Source: Paenibacillus radicis (ex Xue et al. 2023) (GTDB lineage Bacteria > Bacillota > Bacilli > Paenibacillales > NBRC-103111). From it: DNA of 64,000 nt. The stretch covers positions 1 to 64,000 of the forward strand of contig NZ_JANQBD010000018.1 in NCBI RefSeq assembly GCF_024722015.1, given 5' to 3'. The position numbers were made by a program, and so were the translations under genes. Each line of letters starts with the position of its first letter. Position 1 is the stretch's first letter. The notes below the pieces were generated by a model. That model had not been told where the DNA came from. It saw nothing but the letters and a program-made list of their open reading frames with translations, and made no database searches. Below, piece after piece: positions 50,585-59,439 of this stretch.

Positions 50585-52384
50585 ATGAAGGATGGAGAAG
50601 CACTAAAAAAGCATCGGCTTTTTTATATACTTATCGGGGTTATTGGGTTATTGGCGGTTTTGAATATCCGGTTGTTTTGGATCCAAGTAGCGGCTAGCCG
50701 CAACTGGACCGAGCATGGAATTGATTTGGTGGAAAATTCGGTTATCCAACGTGAAAAAGGCATTGTGCTGGATAGCGGTAGGGGGGACTTCTATGACCGC
50801 AGCGGGAAAGCATTAACAGGCCGTGAAACCCAGGTTTTGACCGTATTTCCCGTTCGAAAAGAAGCCTCATTAAAGGACGGAGAGATCAATGCCACAATTG
50901 CCCGTATTCTGCAAGTAGCGGAGCCTGTATGGACAAGCTTCGTAGAGTCACTGAAGGCCCCTCAGGTGTGGGCAGTTGAAGGAAAGCATATTCCACTTAA
51001 CGACGCACAAATCGCTCAAATTACAGCACTTGGGCTGCCTCAATTGACGGTTTCACGTTTGAAGGAGAGATATGATAACGTACAGACTGCAAGTCATGTA
51101 ATTGGCTTTATAAGTCAAGACCCTGAACGAATATCGCGGCAGTATACGAACCAGATTCATCAAGGGGAGCTTCAGCTTACAAGCCGGATAGGTGGAGCGG
51201 GATTGGAAAGAACATTTGATCCTTGGCTGCAAGGTATAGGAGCTACTTCAGTATCCTTGTTTACGGATGCTCTCAAAAGACCGCTTCCAGGGCTTGATGC
51301 AAGAATTGTTACACCTCGTAACGACTATTACCCTGTTAAGGTGATGACAACCTTAGATGCAACCATTCAGCTGAAAATCGAAAAAGCGATGGCCAAGCTG
51401 CAAATCAAGGAAGGAGCAGTGGTTGTTCTCGATGCAGCCAACGCAGATGTTATTGCGATGGCCAGCCGGCCTGAGTTTAACCCGCAGCATATTGATTTGC
51501 AGAATGGAGCTTGGGCAAATCGGGCTTTAAAGGCAACAGCTCCGGGTTCAATCTTTAAAACGGTTACTGCAGCAGCAGCTTTGGAGGAGCATGTTGCAAA
51601 GCCGGATGAAATGTTCGAATGCAATGGTGTGCTGGGGAAATACGGATTGACTTGCTGGAACAAACAAGGGCACGGGAGAATAAGCTTTCGTGAGGGGTAT
51701 GCAGAATCATGTAATATTGTTTTTGCGAAAATTGCAGAGAGGCTAAAAGGAGTTTCTTTGGATAATTACGCAAATCGATTAGGCTTAAATGTAGAGGTAG
51801 GATGGCAAGGTGAATTTATGCAGGACGCTCATTTTAAAGAGCTCGACGGTGAGGAGAAAGGGCAAATATTTGCCGATTCAACCCCAAGGGAAGACGGGGG
51901 AGTGAGGGCGCAGTCGGCGATTGGTCAACGAGATGTGATGATAACTCCACTTCAGGCTGCTAATATGGTTGTAACTTTACTGCAGAAAGGGAAAGTCCTT
52001 TCACCACGTATTGTAAAAGAGGTCCGGTTTCAAAATGGCAGATTGATGGAGGCGTTCGATGAAAAAAGTGTGAAGGGTCTATCCAATAGCATTTCTTCGG
52101 GGACCGCTGCAAGATTATTGTCTTGGATGAACGATGTTGTTGACCATGGTACAGGGACAGCCCTTCGCTCTGCCAAATGGCCGATTGCCGGGAAGTCTGG
52201 GACAGCTCAGACAGCAGATAAAGAGGGGGTACCGCAAGTTAATCAATGGTTTATCGGCTATGGACCTGTGAAGCAGCCACGGTATGCAGCGGCTGTTATG
52301 GTTCAGAATATGCCAGAAACGTCTGCTAGCAAGTCTCTGCCCCTGTTTAAAGAAGTTATGGATATATTAGCGACCGCTCAATGA
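50585..52384 (+). CDS. Class B penicillin-binding protein (PbpI-like)
   Basis: The 599-residue protein has a short cytoplasmic start, one membrane segment (LFYILIGVIGLLAVLNIRLF), a dimerisation domain (RGDFYDRSGKALTGRETQ), and a transpeptidase domain with APGSIFKT (active-site Ser and Lys), SCN in YAESCNIVFAK, and the KSGTAQ motif. It makes peptide cross-links in peptidoglycan. The closest Bacillus match by position, after yrrO, is PbpI (YrrR), a sporulation-expressed protein; that is an inference. ATG 50585 has GAAAGG nine bases before; ATG 50576 abuts it. Its end overlaps the convergent kinase gene by 7 bases. Confidence 0.85.
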   Translation: MKDGEALKKHRLFYILIGVIGLLAVLNIRLFWIQVAASRNWTEHGIDLVENSVIQREKGIVLDSGRGDFYDRSGKALTGRETQVLTVFPVRKEASLKDGEINATIARILQVAEPVWTSFVESLKAPQVWAVEGKHIPLNDAQIAQITALGLPQLTVSRLKERYDNVQTASHVIGFISQDPERISRQYTNQIHQGELQLTSRIGGAGLERTFDPWLQGIGATSVSLFTDALKRPLPGLDARIVTPRNDYYPVKVMTTLDATIQLKIEKAMAKLQIKEGAVVVLDAANADVIAMASRPEFNPQHIDLQNGAWANRALKATAPGSIFKTVTAAAALEEHVAKPDEMFECNGVLGKYGLTCWNKQGHGRISFREGYAESCNIVFAKIAERLKGVSLDNYANRLGLNVEVGWQGEFMQDAHFKELDGEEKGQIFADSTPREDGGVRAQSAIGQRDVMITPLQAANMVVTLLQKGKVLSPRIVKEVRFQNGRLMEAFDEKSVKGLSNSISSGTAARLLSWMNDVVDHGTGTALRSAKWPIAGKSGTAQTADKEGVPQVNQWFIGYGPVKQPRYAAAVMVQNMPETSASKSLPLFKEVMDILATAQ

Positions 52385-53667
52385 AAGGATGAGGGGGAGA
52401 GCGATGGAATAAGGAGGGAGAAACAGGTCCCTTTGCCTACTTCACTTGTTACATCAATTTTGCCCTGCATGGTTTGAATGGCTTTGTATGTAATCATCAT
52501 ACCGAGACCTGTGCCTTTATCCCGTGTGGAATAAAAGGGTGTTCCCAGTCTGCGGATTTCCTCATTAGTCATCCCGATACCATGATCAATAATGTTGATG
52601 CTTACCTGATTAGCTTGCAAGCATCCAATCACCTTCAGCTTCCCGCCAGCAGGCATAGCTTCGATCCCATTTTTGCACAGTTGTGTGATACATTGGACGA
52701 ATTTATCTTTGTTGGTACTGATGAACAGCTTATCATCGAGCTGTGTTTCCATATCCACTTGGTAGCGTACAGCATAGGATTTAACGGAATCAAGGGCTTG
52801 CTGGATCAGAAGCTTAGCGTCTACCAGCTCAATAGACTCCAAATGAGGTTTGGCAAAAACCAAATAATTAGAAATAATAGATTGGGCTTTATCAATTTCA
52901 TCCAGAACCATCTGCGTATAAATTTGTCTTTTTTCCTCACTGGTGCCTGGTTGTTTAAGGAATTGCATGAAACCGCGGGCTACAGTCATAGGATTTCTGA
53001 TTTCATGTGCGAATGAAGCGGCCAGCTCGCTTAATGTATTCATTTTATCTGTATATTGAAGTTGCTTACGCAAATTTAAGTTGATCTTAAATTGTTCGAT
53101 AATATAGACGGCCAATCCAAGGGTAATACTATGAATAATACAATATAATCCTAGATAGGCTGCTGTTCCCCGATTTATGGCAAAGCCTTCCCACAGCAAT
53201 GTGGCCACTGCAGCGACCGACGCTAGCAAACCGATAACAAACCCTGCTAATGCAGCATAAGCGATATTCCTTGTTCGGTCTTGGCTAATGACAAATGGCT
53301 TACAGTATGACAAAAGTGCCAGTGTTAAGACGATAATAATAATAGCCAATACATAGGCATAAGCGCTTCCACCTATATATAAGCGAAATGCAATTATTGC
53401 AGCGGAAACAATTAAAGCAGACCGCAAGCCGGCATATAACAAACAGATTGCTAACGGAATAGCGCGTAGATCGTAGAAATAACCTGGAAGCAGTTCCAAG
53501 CTTATAATCAAGGAGAGTACAGCTGCACAAGTACAGAGGAACGTAATGATGCCGCGGTTGACGATCTTTTGGTACTTATCGATCCGATCCACCCAAAACA
53601 GATGGTACATCATGACCGGGGCAATGATAATAAGCATGTTTAAGAGCAGCTCATGGATTATATTCAA
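52378..53667 (-). CDS. Membrane sensor histidine kinase (KinB-like)
   Basis: The protein has five or six N-terminal membrane segments in about 190 residues, like the 5TM-5TMR_LYT type sensor of KinB-like kinases. The cytoplasmic part has the phosphoacceptor His in AASFAHEIRNPMTVARGFMQ, then N, G1, F and G2 boxes (CKNGIEAMPAGGKL; DHGIGMTNEEI; TPFYSTRDKGTGLGM). No response regulator is adjacent, so it is an orphan, as sporulation kinases often are. I prefer TTG 53667 (AAGGTGG five bases before); GTG 53676 is inside that site. TTCGACA at 53724-53730, the complement of TGTCGAA, is upstream. Confidence 0.85.
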   Translation of the reverse strand: MNIIHELLLNMLIIIAPVMMYHLFWVDRIDKYQKIVNRGIITFLCTCAAVLSLIISLELLPGYFYDLRAIPLAICLLYAGLRSALIVSAAIIAFRLYIGGSAYAYVLAIIIIVLTLALLSYCKPFVISQDRTRNIAYAALAGFVIGLLASVAAVATLLWEGFAINRGTAAYLGLYCIIHSITLGLAVYIIEQFKINLNLRKQLQYTDKMNTLSELAASFAHEIRNPMTVARGFMQFLKQPGTSEEKRQIYTQMVLDEIDKAQSIISNYLVFAKPHLESIELVDAKLLIQQALDSVKSYAVRYQVDMETQLDDKLFISTNKDKFVQCITQLCKNGIEAMPAGGKLKVIGCLQANQVSINIIDHGIGMTNEEIRRLGTPFYSTRDKGTGLGMMITYKAIQTMQGKIDVTSEVGKGTCFSLLIPSLSPSSFH

Positions 53668-53723
53668 TGGGACCACCTTACGTTTAATAGGATGTGATCG
53701 TTCAGATTAGGACTCCTACGATA

Positions 53724-53730
53724 TTCGACA
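53724..53730 (-). promoter_or_regulatory. Spo0A-box-like heptamer upstream of the kinase
   Basis: TGTCGAA on the minus strand matches the core of a 0A box about 57 bases before the kinase start. A 7-base match is weak evidence on its own. Confidence 0.25.
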
Positions 53731-53829
53731 TAATTTTCAAATTTCCTACTGGAATAACAAAATAACCTTCTACCTCATGAAAATTCATTAAGTAAAAGGT
53801 CCTAATTATTTATATCGTATTGCAGGAGT

Positions 53830-54864
53830 CTACCACAAAGGTATTTTCCATTGTGAGGATTCTATCCAAGTGCGATTGCTGAATTCCCTTGCCTTCAATA
53901 TTACCTGATGCGGATAAACCTCCACATACAATCCCTGTGCAGGATTTGGCTCTCCACCCTCAACACCTCTTGAACGGCCGACAGAAGCATTATTGAACCA
54001 ATGGAATGAATTTTGCCAATTATAATGCTCTTCACCAACGAAATTACGATGGGTATGCCCGGATAACACAAACACATTTTTGTAAGGTGCAAGAATAGCT
54101 CTGAATTCTTTGGCTCTAATTAAACGGTGCGACCCTCCGTCCGTTCCGGGATCCGGTAATGGCTGATGAATAAAGACGATTGCGGGACGTCCATCTTTAT
54201 GAGCCTTCATGATGCTGCGGAGCCATTCCATTTGTTCATCCGAATACCAAGCGCCCTCACCGACCTCAGGCTTCTCTTGAACGTATACCTCCTGTGACAT
54301 CATAATTAGATGGACATCATTCACCCAGGCGTCGATATACGGTTTTTTTGTATAATAGGCCATGAAATTGATAAAGCGTTCGCGGGCCATGGCATCCGTT
54401 TTGCCGTTAGGCATTGTTTCCGTGGAGAAGCCGCCTTTGGATGTCAGCCAGATGTCATAATAATCGTGGTTGCCCATGTTGGCATAAAGCTGAGGAAGCG
54501 TGTAACCGCTTAAAATATCTTTCAGCAGCTTATAGTCGCTGGCTCTTCCGAAATCCGTCAGATCTCCTCCAAAAACAATAGCGTCAAGAGGTGTTTCCCA
54601 TGCGGCAATGTCTTTAAGTGCCATGTGAAGTCTATCCGTCATACTTGATTCACTAACCGATATATGAAGATCGCTCAGTAAAAAAAAGGAAGCCAGCGGA
54701 GTATTGGAAGGCTCTTGTGCAGAGGAACTGGGTTGACCAAATTTCACGTTTGCCGATTCGGCATTTACCATCCAACGACGGACAAAGGGAATCGAGGCAG
54801 TTGCTCCTGCTGACAAAAAGGCTAGAGACATCAGCAATTTCTTAACAAAACTTCTACGGTTCAT
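53830..54864 (-). CDS. Tat-exported calcineurin-like metallophosphoesterase
   Basis: The 344-residue protein begins MNRRSFVKKLLMSLAFLSAG, with a twin-arginine motif and a hydrophobic stretch, so it is likely exported folded through Tat. Metal-binding motifs are in the family order: LLSDLHIS (DxH), VFGGDLTDFG (GD), ANMGNHDYYD (GNHD), VFIHQPL and LSGHTHRN (GHTH). The substrate is not known; the enzyme works outside the cell or at the membrane. The gap to the ROK gene (divergent, 187 bases) contains both promoters. Confidence 0.87.
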   Translation of the reverse strand: MNRRSFVKKLLMSLAFLSAGATASIPFVRRWMVNAESANVKFGQPSSSAQEPSNTPLASFFLLSDLHISVSESSMTDRLHMALKDIAAWETPLDAIVFGGDLTDFGRASDYKLLKDILSGYTLPQLYANMGNHDYYDIWLTSKGGFSTETMPNGKTDAMARERFINFMAYYTKKPYIDAWVNDVHLIMMSQEVYVQEKPEVGEGAWYSDEQMEWLRSIMKAHKDGRPAIVFIHQPLPDPGTDGGSHRLIRAKEFRAILAPYKNVFVLSGHTHRNFVGEEHYNWQNSFHWFNNASVGRSRGVEGGEPNPAQGLYVEVYPHQVILKAREFSNRTWIESSQWKIPLW

Positions 54865-55010
54865 CTCGCTATCATCACCATCACTTATCCATTAAAATGC
54901 TCTCTATAAAGCCATCTTAATTATACCTTTACAATTAGGCAATCTCAATACTTGGTAAAAATGATGTCAGGATATGTCGAATGAGTCGATCTGATGGAGG
55001 ATATTAGGGG

Positions 55011-55040
55011 TTTACAAAAAGCGAAAACATCAAGTATAAT
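55011..55040 (+). promoter_or_regulatory. Sigma-A promoter of the ROK gene
   Basis: TTTACA (55011-55016) and TATAAT (55035-55040) are separated by 18 bases. The expected start of transcription, about 55047, falls at the edge of the operator-like palindrome at 55048-55060. Confidence 0.75.
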
Positions 55041-55066
55041 TAATTAACTAAATGATTAAGAAAATA
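55041..55066 (+). promoter_or_regulatory. Candidate ROK operator 1
   Basis: The site at 55048-55060 reads CTAAATGATTAAG (one mismatch from a perfect 6-1-6 palindrome). With its flanks it matches site 2 at 56350-56375 in 23 of 26 bases. Its overlap with the promoter start region suggests autorepression. Confidence 0.6.
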
Positions 55067-56266
55067 AAGGATGAGAGAACAATCGTTTCCAATAAAATGA
55101 TTTATTTGCAGCAGGTTAAACAAAATAATATGTCAGAAGTGCTGGGACGCCTATGGCAATACAGGCAAGCTTCTCGTGTTGAATTGGTTGAACAAACGGG
55201 ATTAACCTCAGGAACGCTAACTAATCTTACACATGAATTGATTGAGATGAACATATTGCGTGAGAATGAGTCGATCTCGGGCAGCGTGGGAAGAAGAAGA
55301 GTTATGCTCGGATTTGACCCCCGTGTTTACCGGATCATTGGCCTGGATATAGGTCGGACTGCTCTGGAGATCGTAGTCATGGATCTTAATGGAGAAATAT
55401 TGCAATCAATCGAAAGGGATATGAGCGGTTGTAAGGGACCTGATGACTATTTCCGTATCATTACCCCTCTAGTGATTGAAGTTAAAAAAGGTCTTGAAGC
55501 AGAGGGCTGCAAAATTCTTGGTTTGGGTGCAGGAATACCGGGTCCAATTGATTATGATCAAGGCACATTGCTTTCACCGCCTAACTTTCCAGGCTGGGAG
55601 GGTTACCCTGTGCAGCGTGTATTAGAAGAGCAATGCGGTCTTGTTACGCTTATCGATGATGATGCACGGACTTCTGCTATGGCTGAGCGCTGGTATGGAT
55701 TAGGTAAAAGCATTCAAAATCTTGTGTTCGTTACTATGGGAGTCGGTATTGGCGGCGGAGTGGTATCCGGAGGGGTGATTGTCAGGGGAGCTAACGGGCT
55801 TAGCGGTCAAGTAGGGCACATGACGATTGTACAGGATGGTAAAATGTGCGATTGTGGAAACCGTGGCTGTTGGGAAACGGTAGGATCAATTCCTGGCATT
55901 TTAAGCAGATGGCCTCAAGGCCGTACTATAGAAGAATTTCAAGCAGCTGTTCAGAATAGAGATCCTGAAGCGCTTCAATGTTTAGATAAAACCATTAGCT
56001 ATATGGAAACTGCTTTGGTTAATATACAGAACCTGTATGATCCCGAGCTGATCGTGCTTGGCGGCCGACTGTATCCTTTATTATCAGATAGCATGGATAA
56101 ACTGAAGCCGCGCTTCCGGTCAAGATTATACGCCTTCGCCAAAGACAAATTGAGAATCGAATCTTCTACTTTTGGAACCTCCCAAAGCGCGGTAGGAGCA
56201 GCTGCCTTACTGCTGAATTTTCTTCTATCCGAACCGGTCAGGCTGCTGTCGTTAACTGAAGGATGA
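55052..56266 (+). CDS. ROK family transcriptional regulator
   Basis: The protein has an N-terminal winged helix (VEQTGLTSGTLTNLTHELIE) that binds DNA and a C-terminal ROK sugar-kinase-like domain with IIGLDIGRTALEIVVMD, GLGAGIPGPIDYDQG, VTMGVGIGGGVVSGG and the zinc motif MCDCGNRGCWE. Such proteins respond to sugars or sugar phosphates, like XylR and NagC. ATG 55052 would leave about 5 bases of leader and lies inside the operator; ATG 55097 (residue 16), nearly 26 bases after AAAGG, is the alternative. It probably controls the downstream mannoside-type cluster. Confidence 0.88.
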   Translation: MIKKIKDERTIVSNKMIYLQQVKQNNMSEVLGRLWQYRQASRVELVEQTGLTSGTLTNLTHELIEMNILRENESISGSVGRRRVMLGFDPRVYRIIGLDIGRTALEIVVMDLNGEILQSIERDMSGCKGPDDYFRIITPLVIEVKKGLEAEGCKILGLGAGIPGPIDYDQGTLLSPPNFPGWEGYPVQRVLEEQCGLVTLIDDDARTSAMAERWYGLGKSIQNLVFVTMGVGIGGGVVSGGVIVRGANGLSGQVGHMTIVQDGKMCDCGNRGCWETVGSIPGILSRWPQGRTIEEFQAAVQNRDPEALQCLDKTISYMETALVNIQNLYDPELIVLGGRLYPLLSDSMDKLKPRFRSRLYAFAKDKLRIESSTFGTSQSAVGAAALLLNFLLSEPVRLLSLTEG

Positions 56267-56349
56267 TCGTGAACATCGGATTAAATAGCTCCAGGCAGGA
56301 TTAGCTTGTTTTTTAAAAATAGAGAGAAGATCGACCAAATTTTTTTAAT

Positions 56350-56375
56350 GAATTAACTTAATTATTAAGAAAATA
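56350..56375 (+). promoter_or_regulatory. Candidate ROK operator 2
   Basis: CTTAATTATTAAG at 56357-56369 is a perfect palindrome with 6-base arms and a single central T. It lies 28 bases before the first enzyme gene of the cluster and shares its flanks with site 1. Confidence 0.65.
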
Positions 56376-56396
56376 CATTTTGGAGGTGTGTTAGCC

Positions 56397-57410
56397 TTGG
56401 AAGGCTCGCTGTATCGTCCTCTCCGGAACTCCGGCTGTAGAATTATAGATGATATTGTTTTTAAAGGCTATCGTTCCCTATTGCTGGAAAATGAGAAGCT
56501 GCTCGTTCATTTGCTCCTGGATAAGGGTGGGGAGCCCGTTCGTTGGCTGCATAAGGAGACGGATACCGATTTTATCTGGTTTACTGAGCAAGGCTTGAGC
56601 CGAGCGCAGCCCTTGTATGCAGATTATCAGGACAATTACATAGGCGGCTGGCAGGAAATGCTTCCTGAAGTGAGCTATACCTCCCAATATCGCGGGGCAA
56701 CGGTGCATCGGGGAGAATCCGCTGTCACTCCTTGGGAGTATCAAATTATTAAGGATGAAAGGGACGAGATTCAAGTACGGCTCATCAACCGCATTCGCTC
56801 TATGCCGATAGTTACGGAAAAAATAATGACTCTAAAGTCTGGCAGCGGGACTGTGGTTATTAAGGAAACTCTTCATAATAGATCTGACTCGACGGAGCTG
56901 GAAGTTAATTGGGGGCATCATTTGGCTTACGGATTCCCATTCCTTGATCAAGAATCATTCATTACATTGGGCGATGCGGCCCAAATAGTTCACCCCCGTA
57001 CTGGAGAAAGCTGGGATTGGCCTAAACTCGTGCAGAATGACGGAATTATCGCAGACCTGTCACTTATGCCTGCTGAGGGGACTGAACGCGAGCTGCTTTA
57101 TATTAGAATGACAGAGCACAGATACCGTCTGACCAATCCGCGCAAGCAGGTTGCTCTCGAGGTTCGATGGGATGGATCGGTTTGGCCCTATTTATGGTAT
57201 TGGCAAAATTTCAAGGCAGACTGTGACGCTCCCTTCTATGGCTGTGAGTATAATATCGGCTTGGAGATGTTCAATGTCCCGCCCAAACTGACGTTGAGCG
57301 AGGCAGCTAAGCTGGGGTTAGCCTTAAAGGTTCCTGCTGGAGGGAATATATCCTCATGGCTGGAAATTGAGGCTGTTGATTTAAGAAAGGAGGCGGCCCA
57401 TGGCTGTTGA
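56397..57410 (+). CDS. Mutarotase-fold protein (aldose 1-epimerase/DUF4432-like)
   Basis: The 337-residue protein has the features of the galactose mutarotase-like beta-sandwich: GGWQEMLPEVS, ETLHNRSDSTELEVNWGHHL (a conserved His in the NWGHH motif) and CEYNIGLEMFNVPP near the end. Members interconvert anomers of sugars or bind them. I cannot give the sugar. TTG 56397 follows GGAGGTG by eight bases, preferable to GTG 56388 inside that site. It overlaps the next gene by 11 bases. Confidence 0.72.
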   Translation: MEGSLYRPLRNSGCRIIDDIVFKGYRSLLLENEKLLVHLLLDKGGEPVRWLHKETDTDFIWFTEQGLSRAQPLYADYQDNYIGGWQEMLPEVSYTSQYRGATVHRGESAVTPWEYQIIKDERDEIQVRLINRIRSMPIVTEKIMTLKSGSGTVVIKETLHNRSDSTELEVNWGHHLAYGFPFLDQESFITLGDAAQIVHPRTGESWDWPKLVQNDGIIADLSLMPAEGTERELLYIRMTEHRYRLTNPRKQVALEVRWDGSVWPYLWYWQNFKADCDAPFYGCEYNIGLEMFNVPPKLTLSEAAKLGLALKVPAGGNISSWLEIEAVDLRKEAAHGC

Positions 57411-59439
57411 AAATAGATTGTCGTTTCAAGGCATTAAAACAAACTCTGTTTTTGACCGGACCAATCTCGTCACAATAAAAAATATGGCTCGACCCTACGA
57501 AGATAATCTTGAGGAGTGGTCTGGCTCGAGTTCGCTCGAGTTTCAGCAATTGGTTGATCGTATAATAGCAGCACGTTTGGCTGGATTGCCTGTCATATGG
57601 TCCATGGGGGCTCATGTAATTAAAAATGGACTTTCACGATATATCATTGAATTGGTTAGACACGGATTTCTAACTCATGTTTCAGGCAACGGAGCTACAA
57701 GCATTCATGATTTTGAACTGGCTTTTCTTGGCGAGACCTCAGAGGATGTGGCACGTTCGATAGAGGACGGATCGTTTGGCATGTGGGAGGAAACCGGAAG
57801 CTATATGAACGAAGCGGTACAACAGGGAGTCCAGCTTGGATTGGGCTACGGTGCGAGTCTTTATAAATATTTATCGGATTATCCGGAAAAATTTCCTTAT
57901 TATGATGATTGTGTTTTTGTACAATGCCAGAAATATGGAGTTCCTTATACATGCCATATCTCGATTGGTACGGATATTATTCATCAGCATCCAACGGTTG
58001 AGTTTGCGGCTCTTGGGGCAGCCTCCGGTGAAGATTTCCGTCTTATGAGCCGTTCTGTAGAGGGGATGCAAGCTGGAGGGGTGTTTTTAAACTTTGGCTC
58101 AGCTATTTCGGGTCCGGAAATTTTCTTGAAATGTTTAGCGCTCGCTCGAAACAGAGGTTTGCCGATGAGCGGAATTACAGCTGCCAATTTCGATATCGTT
58201 TCCGTGCCTGCCGGGGGCAAGCTTCAAGATACGGACCCGTCCTACCATTATAGACCACGGCGTGTTTTTATCGATAGATTGAATGAGATTGGCGGAATGG
58301 GTTGTCTGTTTCCTGGTCTGCACCAGCAGACGATACCGGCATTGTTTCACGCATTGCTATTGAAGAAGGAGAAGCAGGGAGTTGAGTTTCCTGAAATATC
58401 GACTATCCCAAATACTCCAATAGCTGGAGACAATCAGGTAACAATGTTTCCGGTAAGTATGAGAAATAGCAGACTGCATGTGGAAGCGTTATCAGAGCTG
58501 GGATATGGTAAGGAGAGTGCAAGCACTCCGGGTATGGGAAGCTTGAATGGCCCTGAGTTCGATGATTTTATTAAGCGATTATGGACTGCCCGAAATAATG
58601 ATTGCCGCGTCCTGGTATCGGTAGGAAGCAATATGGTAGGAAGCGGAGTGAACCGATATTTGGCCGATTTGATAAAACGCGGTTATATAACTCATCTTGC
58701 CGTTACTGGCGCCGCCTGCAGTCAGGATATAGAGTTGGCTGTATGTGGTCGGGCAGAAGAGCTTGAGGAAGGATATTTGCAGGCCGGCAAGCTGGGCATG
58801 TGGAAGGAAGCAGGAGATATCCTACATCGGGCATTATCGGAGGGCCTTGCTGAAGGAAAAGGATATGGGCAAAGCTTAATAGCTTACGCCGGCAAGCATC
58901 CGCAAAGCTTTCCTTATATAGAAGAGAGTCTGCTAGGAGCATGTGCGCGCTATGGCATACCTTATACTTGTCATATTACAATCGGGACCGATGATATTCA
59001 GCTTCATCCGGATTCCAATTTTGCCGAGCAAGCGAAAGCAAGCGGATATGACTTCCAGTCCTACTGTCATTCAGTGGCGAATTTGGAAGGTGGGGTGTTT
59101 ATCAATTTTGGCTCAGCGGTGACGGGGCCGGAGGTTTTTCTTAAAGCATTGTCCATCTCGAGAAACTTGCAGCATCAGGTACACCATATTACAACTGCGA
59201 ACTTCGATATTGTTAAGCTGGGAGATTACTCGAAAAAAGTTGGATACGAGGATTGGGACTATTATTATCGGCCGCGTAAAAATATTATTCATCGGCCTAC
59301 GAGCCTTGGCGGGAAAGGTTTTCATTGGGAGGGCTTGCATTCAGATACGGTTCCCGCCGTATGGAAAGCTCTCGCTTCTATGGAGAAGCAAGCTGAAGGC
59401 ATGAGATGCAATCACATAAAGGAGAGTGAGACACAATGA
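57400..59439 (+). CDS. Tandem deoxyhypusine-synthase-like protein (two modules)
   Basis: The 679-residue protein consists of two copies of one domain, about residues 50-320 and 388-660, offset 339. Paired blocks are YGVPYTCHISIGTD (179) with YGIPYTCHITIGTD (518), GGVFLNFGSAISGPE (226) with GGVFINFGSAVTGPE (564), and TAANFDIV (260) with TTANFDIV (598). The layout resembles deoxyhypusine synthase (Rossmann-type, NAD-dependent). Module 1 keeps SMGAHVIKNGLSRY and GNGATSIHDFE; module 2 has SVGSNMVGSGVNRY and VTGAACSQDIE, so the two may differ in activity. Bacteria have no eIF5A, so the substrate must be another. GGAGG precedes ATG; the next start overlaps the stop. Confidence 0.75.
   Translation: MAVENRLSFQGIKTNSVFDRTNLVTIKNMARPYEDNLEEWSGSSSLEFQQLVDRIIAARLAGLPVIWSMGAHVIKNGLSRYIIELVRHGFLTHVSGNGATSIHDFELAFLGETSEDVARSIEDGSFGMWEETGSYMNEAVQQGVQLGLGYGASLYKYLSDYPEKFPYYDDCVFVQCQKYGVPYTCHISIGTDIIHQHPTVEFAALGAASGEDFRLMSRSVEGMQAGGVFLNFGSAISGPEIFLKCLALARNRGLPMSGITAANFDIVSVPAGGKLQDTDPSYHYRPRRVFIDRLNEIGGMGCLFPGLHQQTIPALFHALLLKKEKQGVEFPEISTIPNTPIAGDNQVTMFPVSMRNSRLHVEALSELGYGKESASTPGMGSLNGPEFDDFIKRLWTARNNDCRVLVSVGSNMVGSGVNRYLADLIKRGYITHLAVTGAACSQDIELAVCGRAEELEEGYLQAGKLGMWKEAGDILHRALSEGLAEGKGYGQSLIAYAGKHPQSFPYIEESLLGACARYGIPYTCHITIGTDDIQLHPDSNFAEQAKASGYDFQSYCHSVANLEGGVFINFGSAVTGPEVFLKALSISRNLQHQVHHITTANFDIVKLGDYSKKVGYEDWDYYYRPRKNIIHRPTSLGGKGFHWEGLHSDTVPAVWKALASMEKQAEGMRCNHIKESETQ

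Noticed and set aside
57400-59439. Hypusine pathway enzyme
   Set aside because: The modified protein eIF5A does not exist in bacteria and no polyamine genes lie nearby; only the fold relation is kept.
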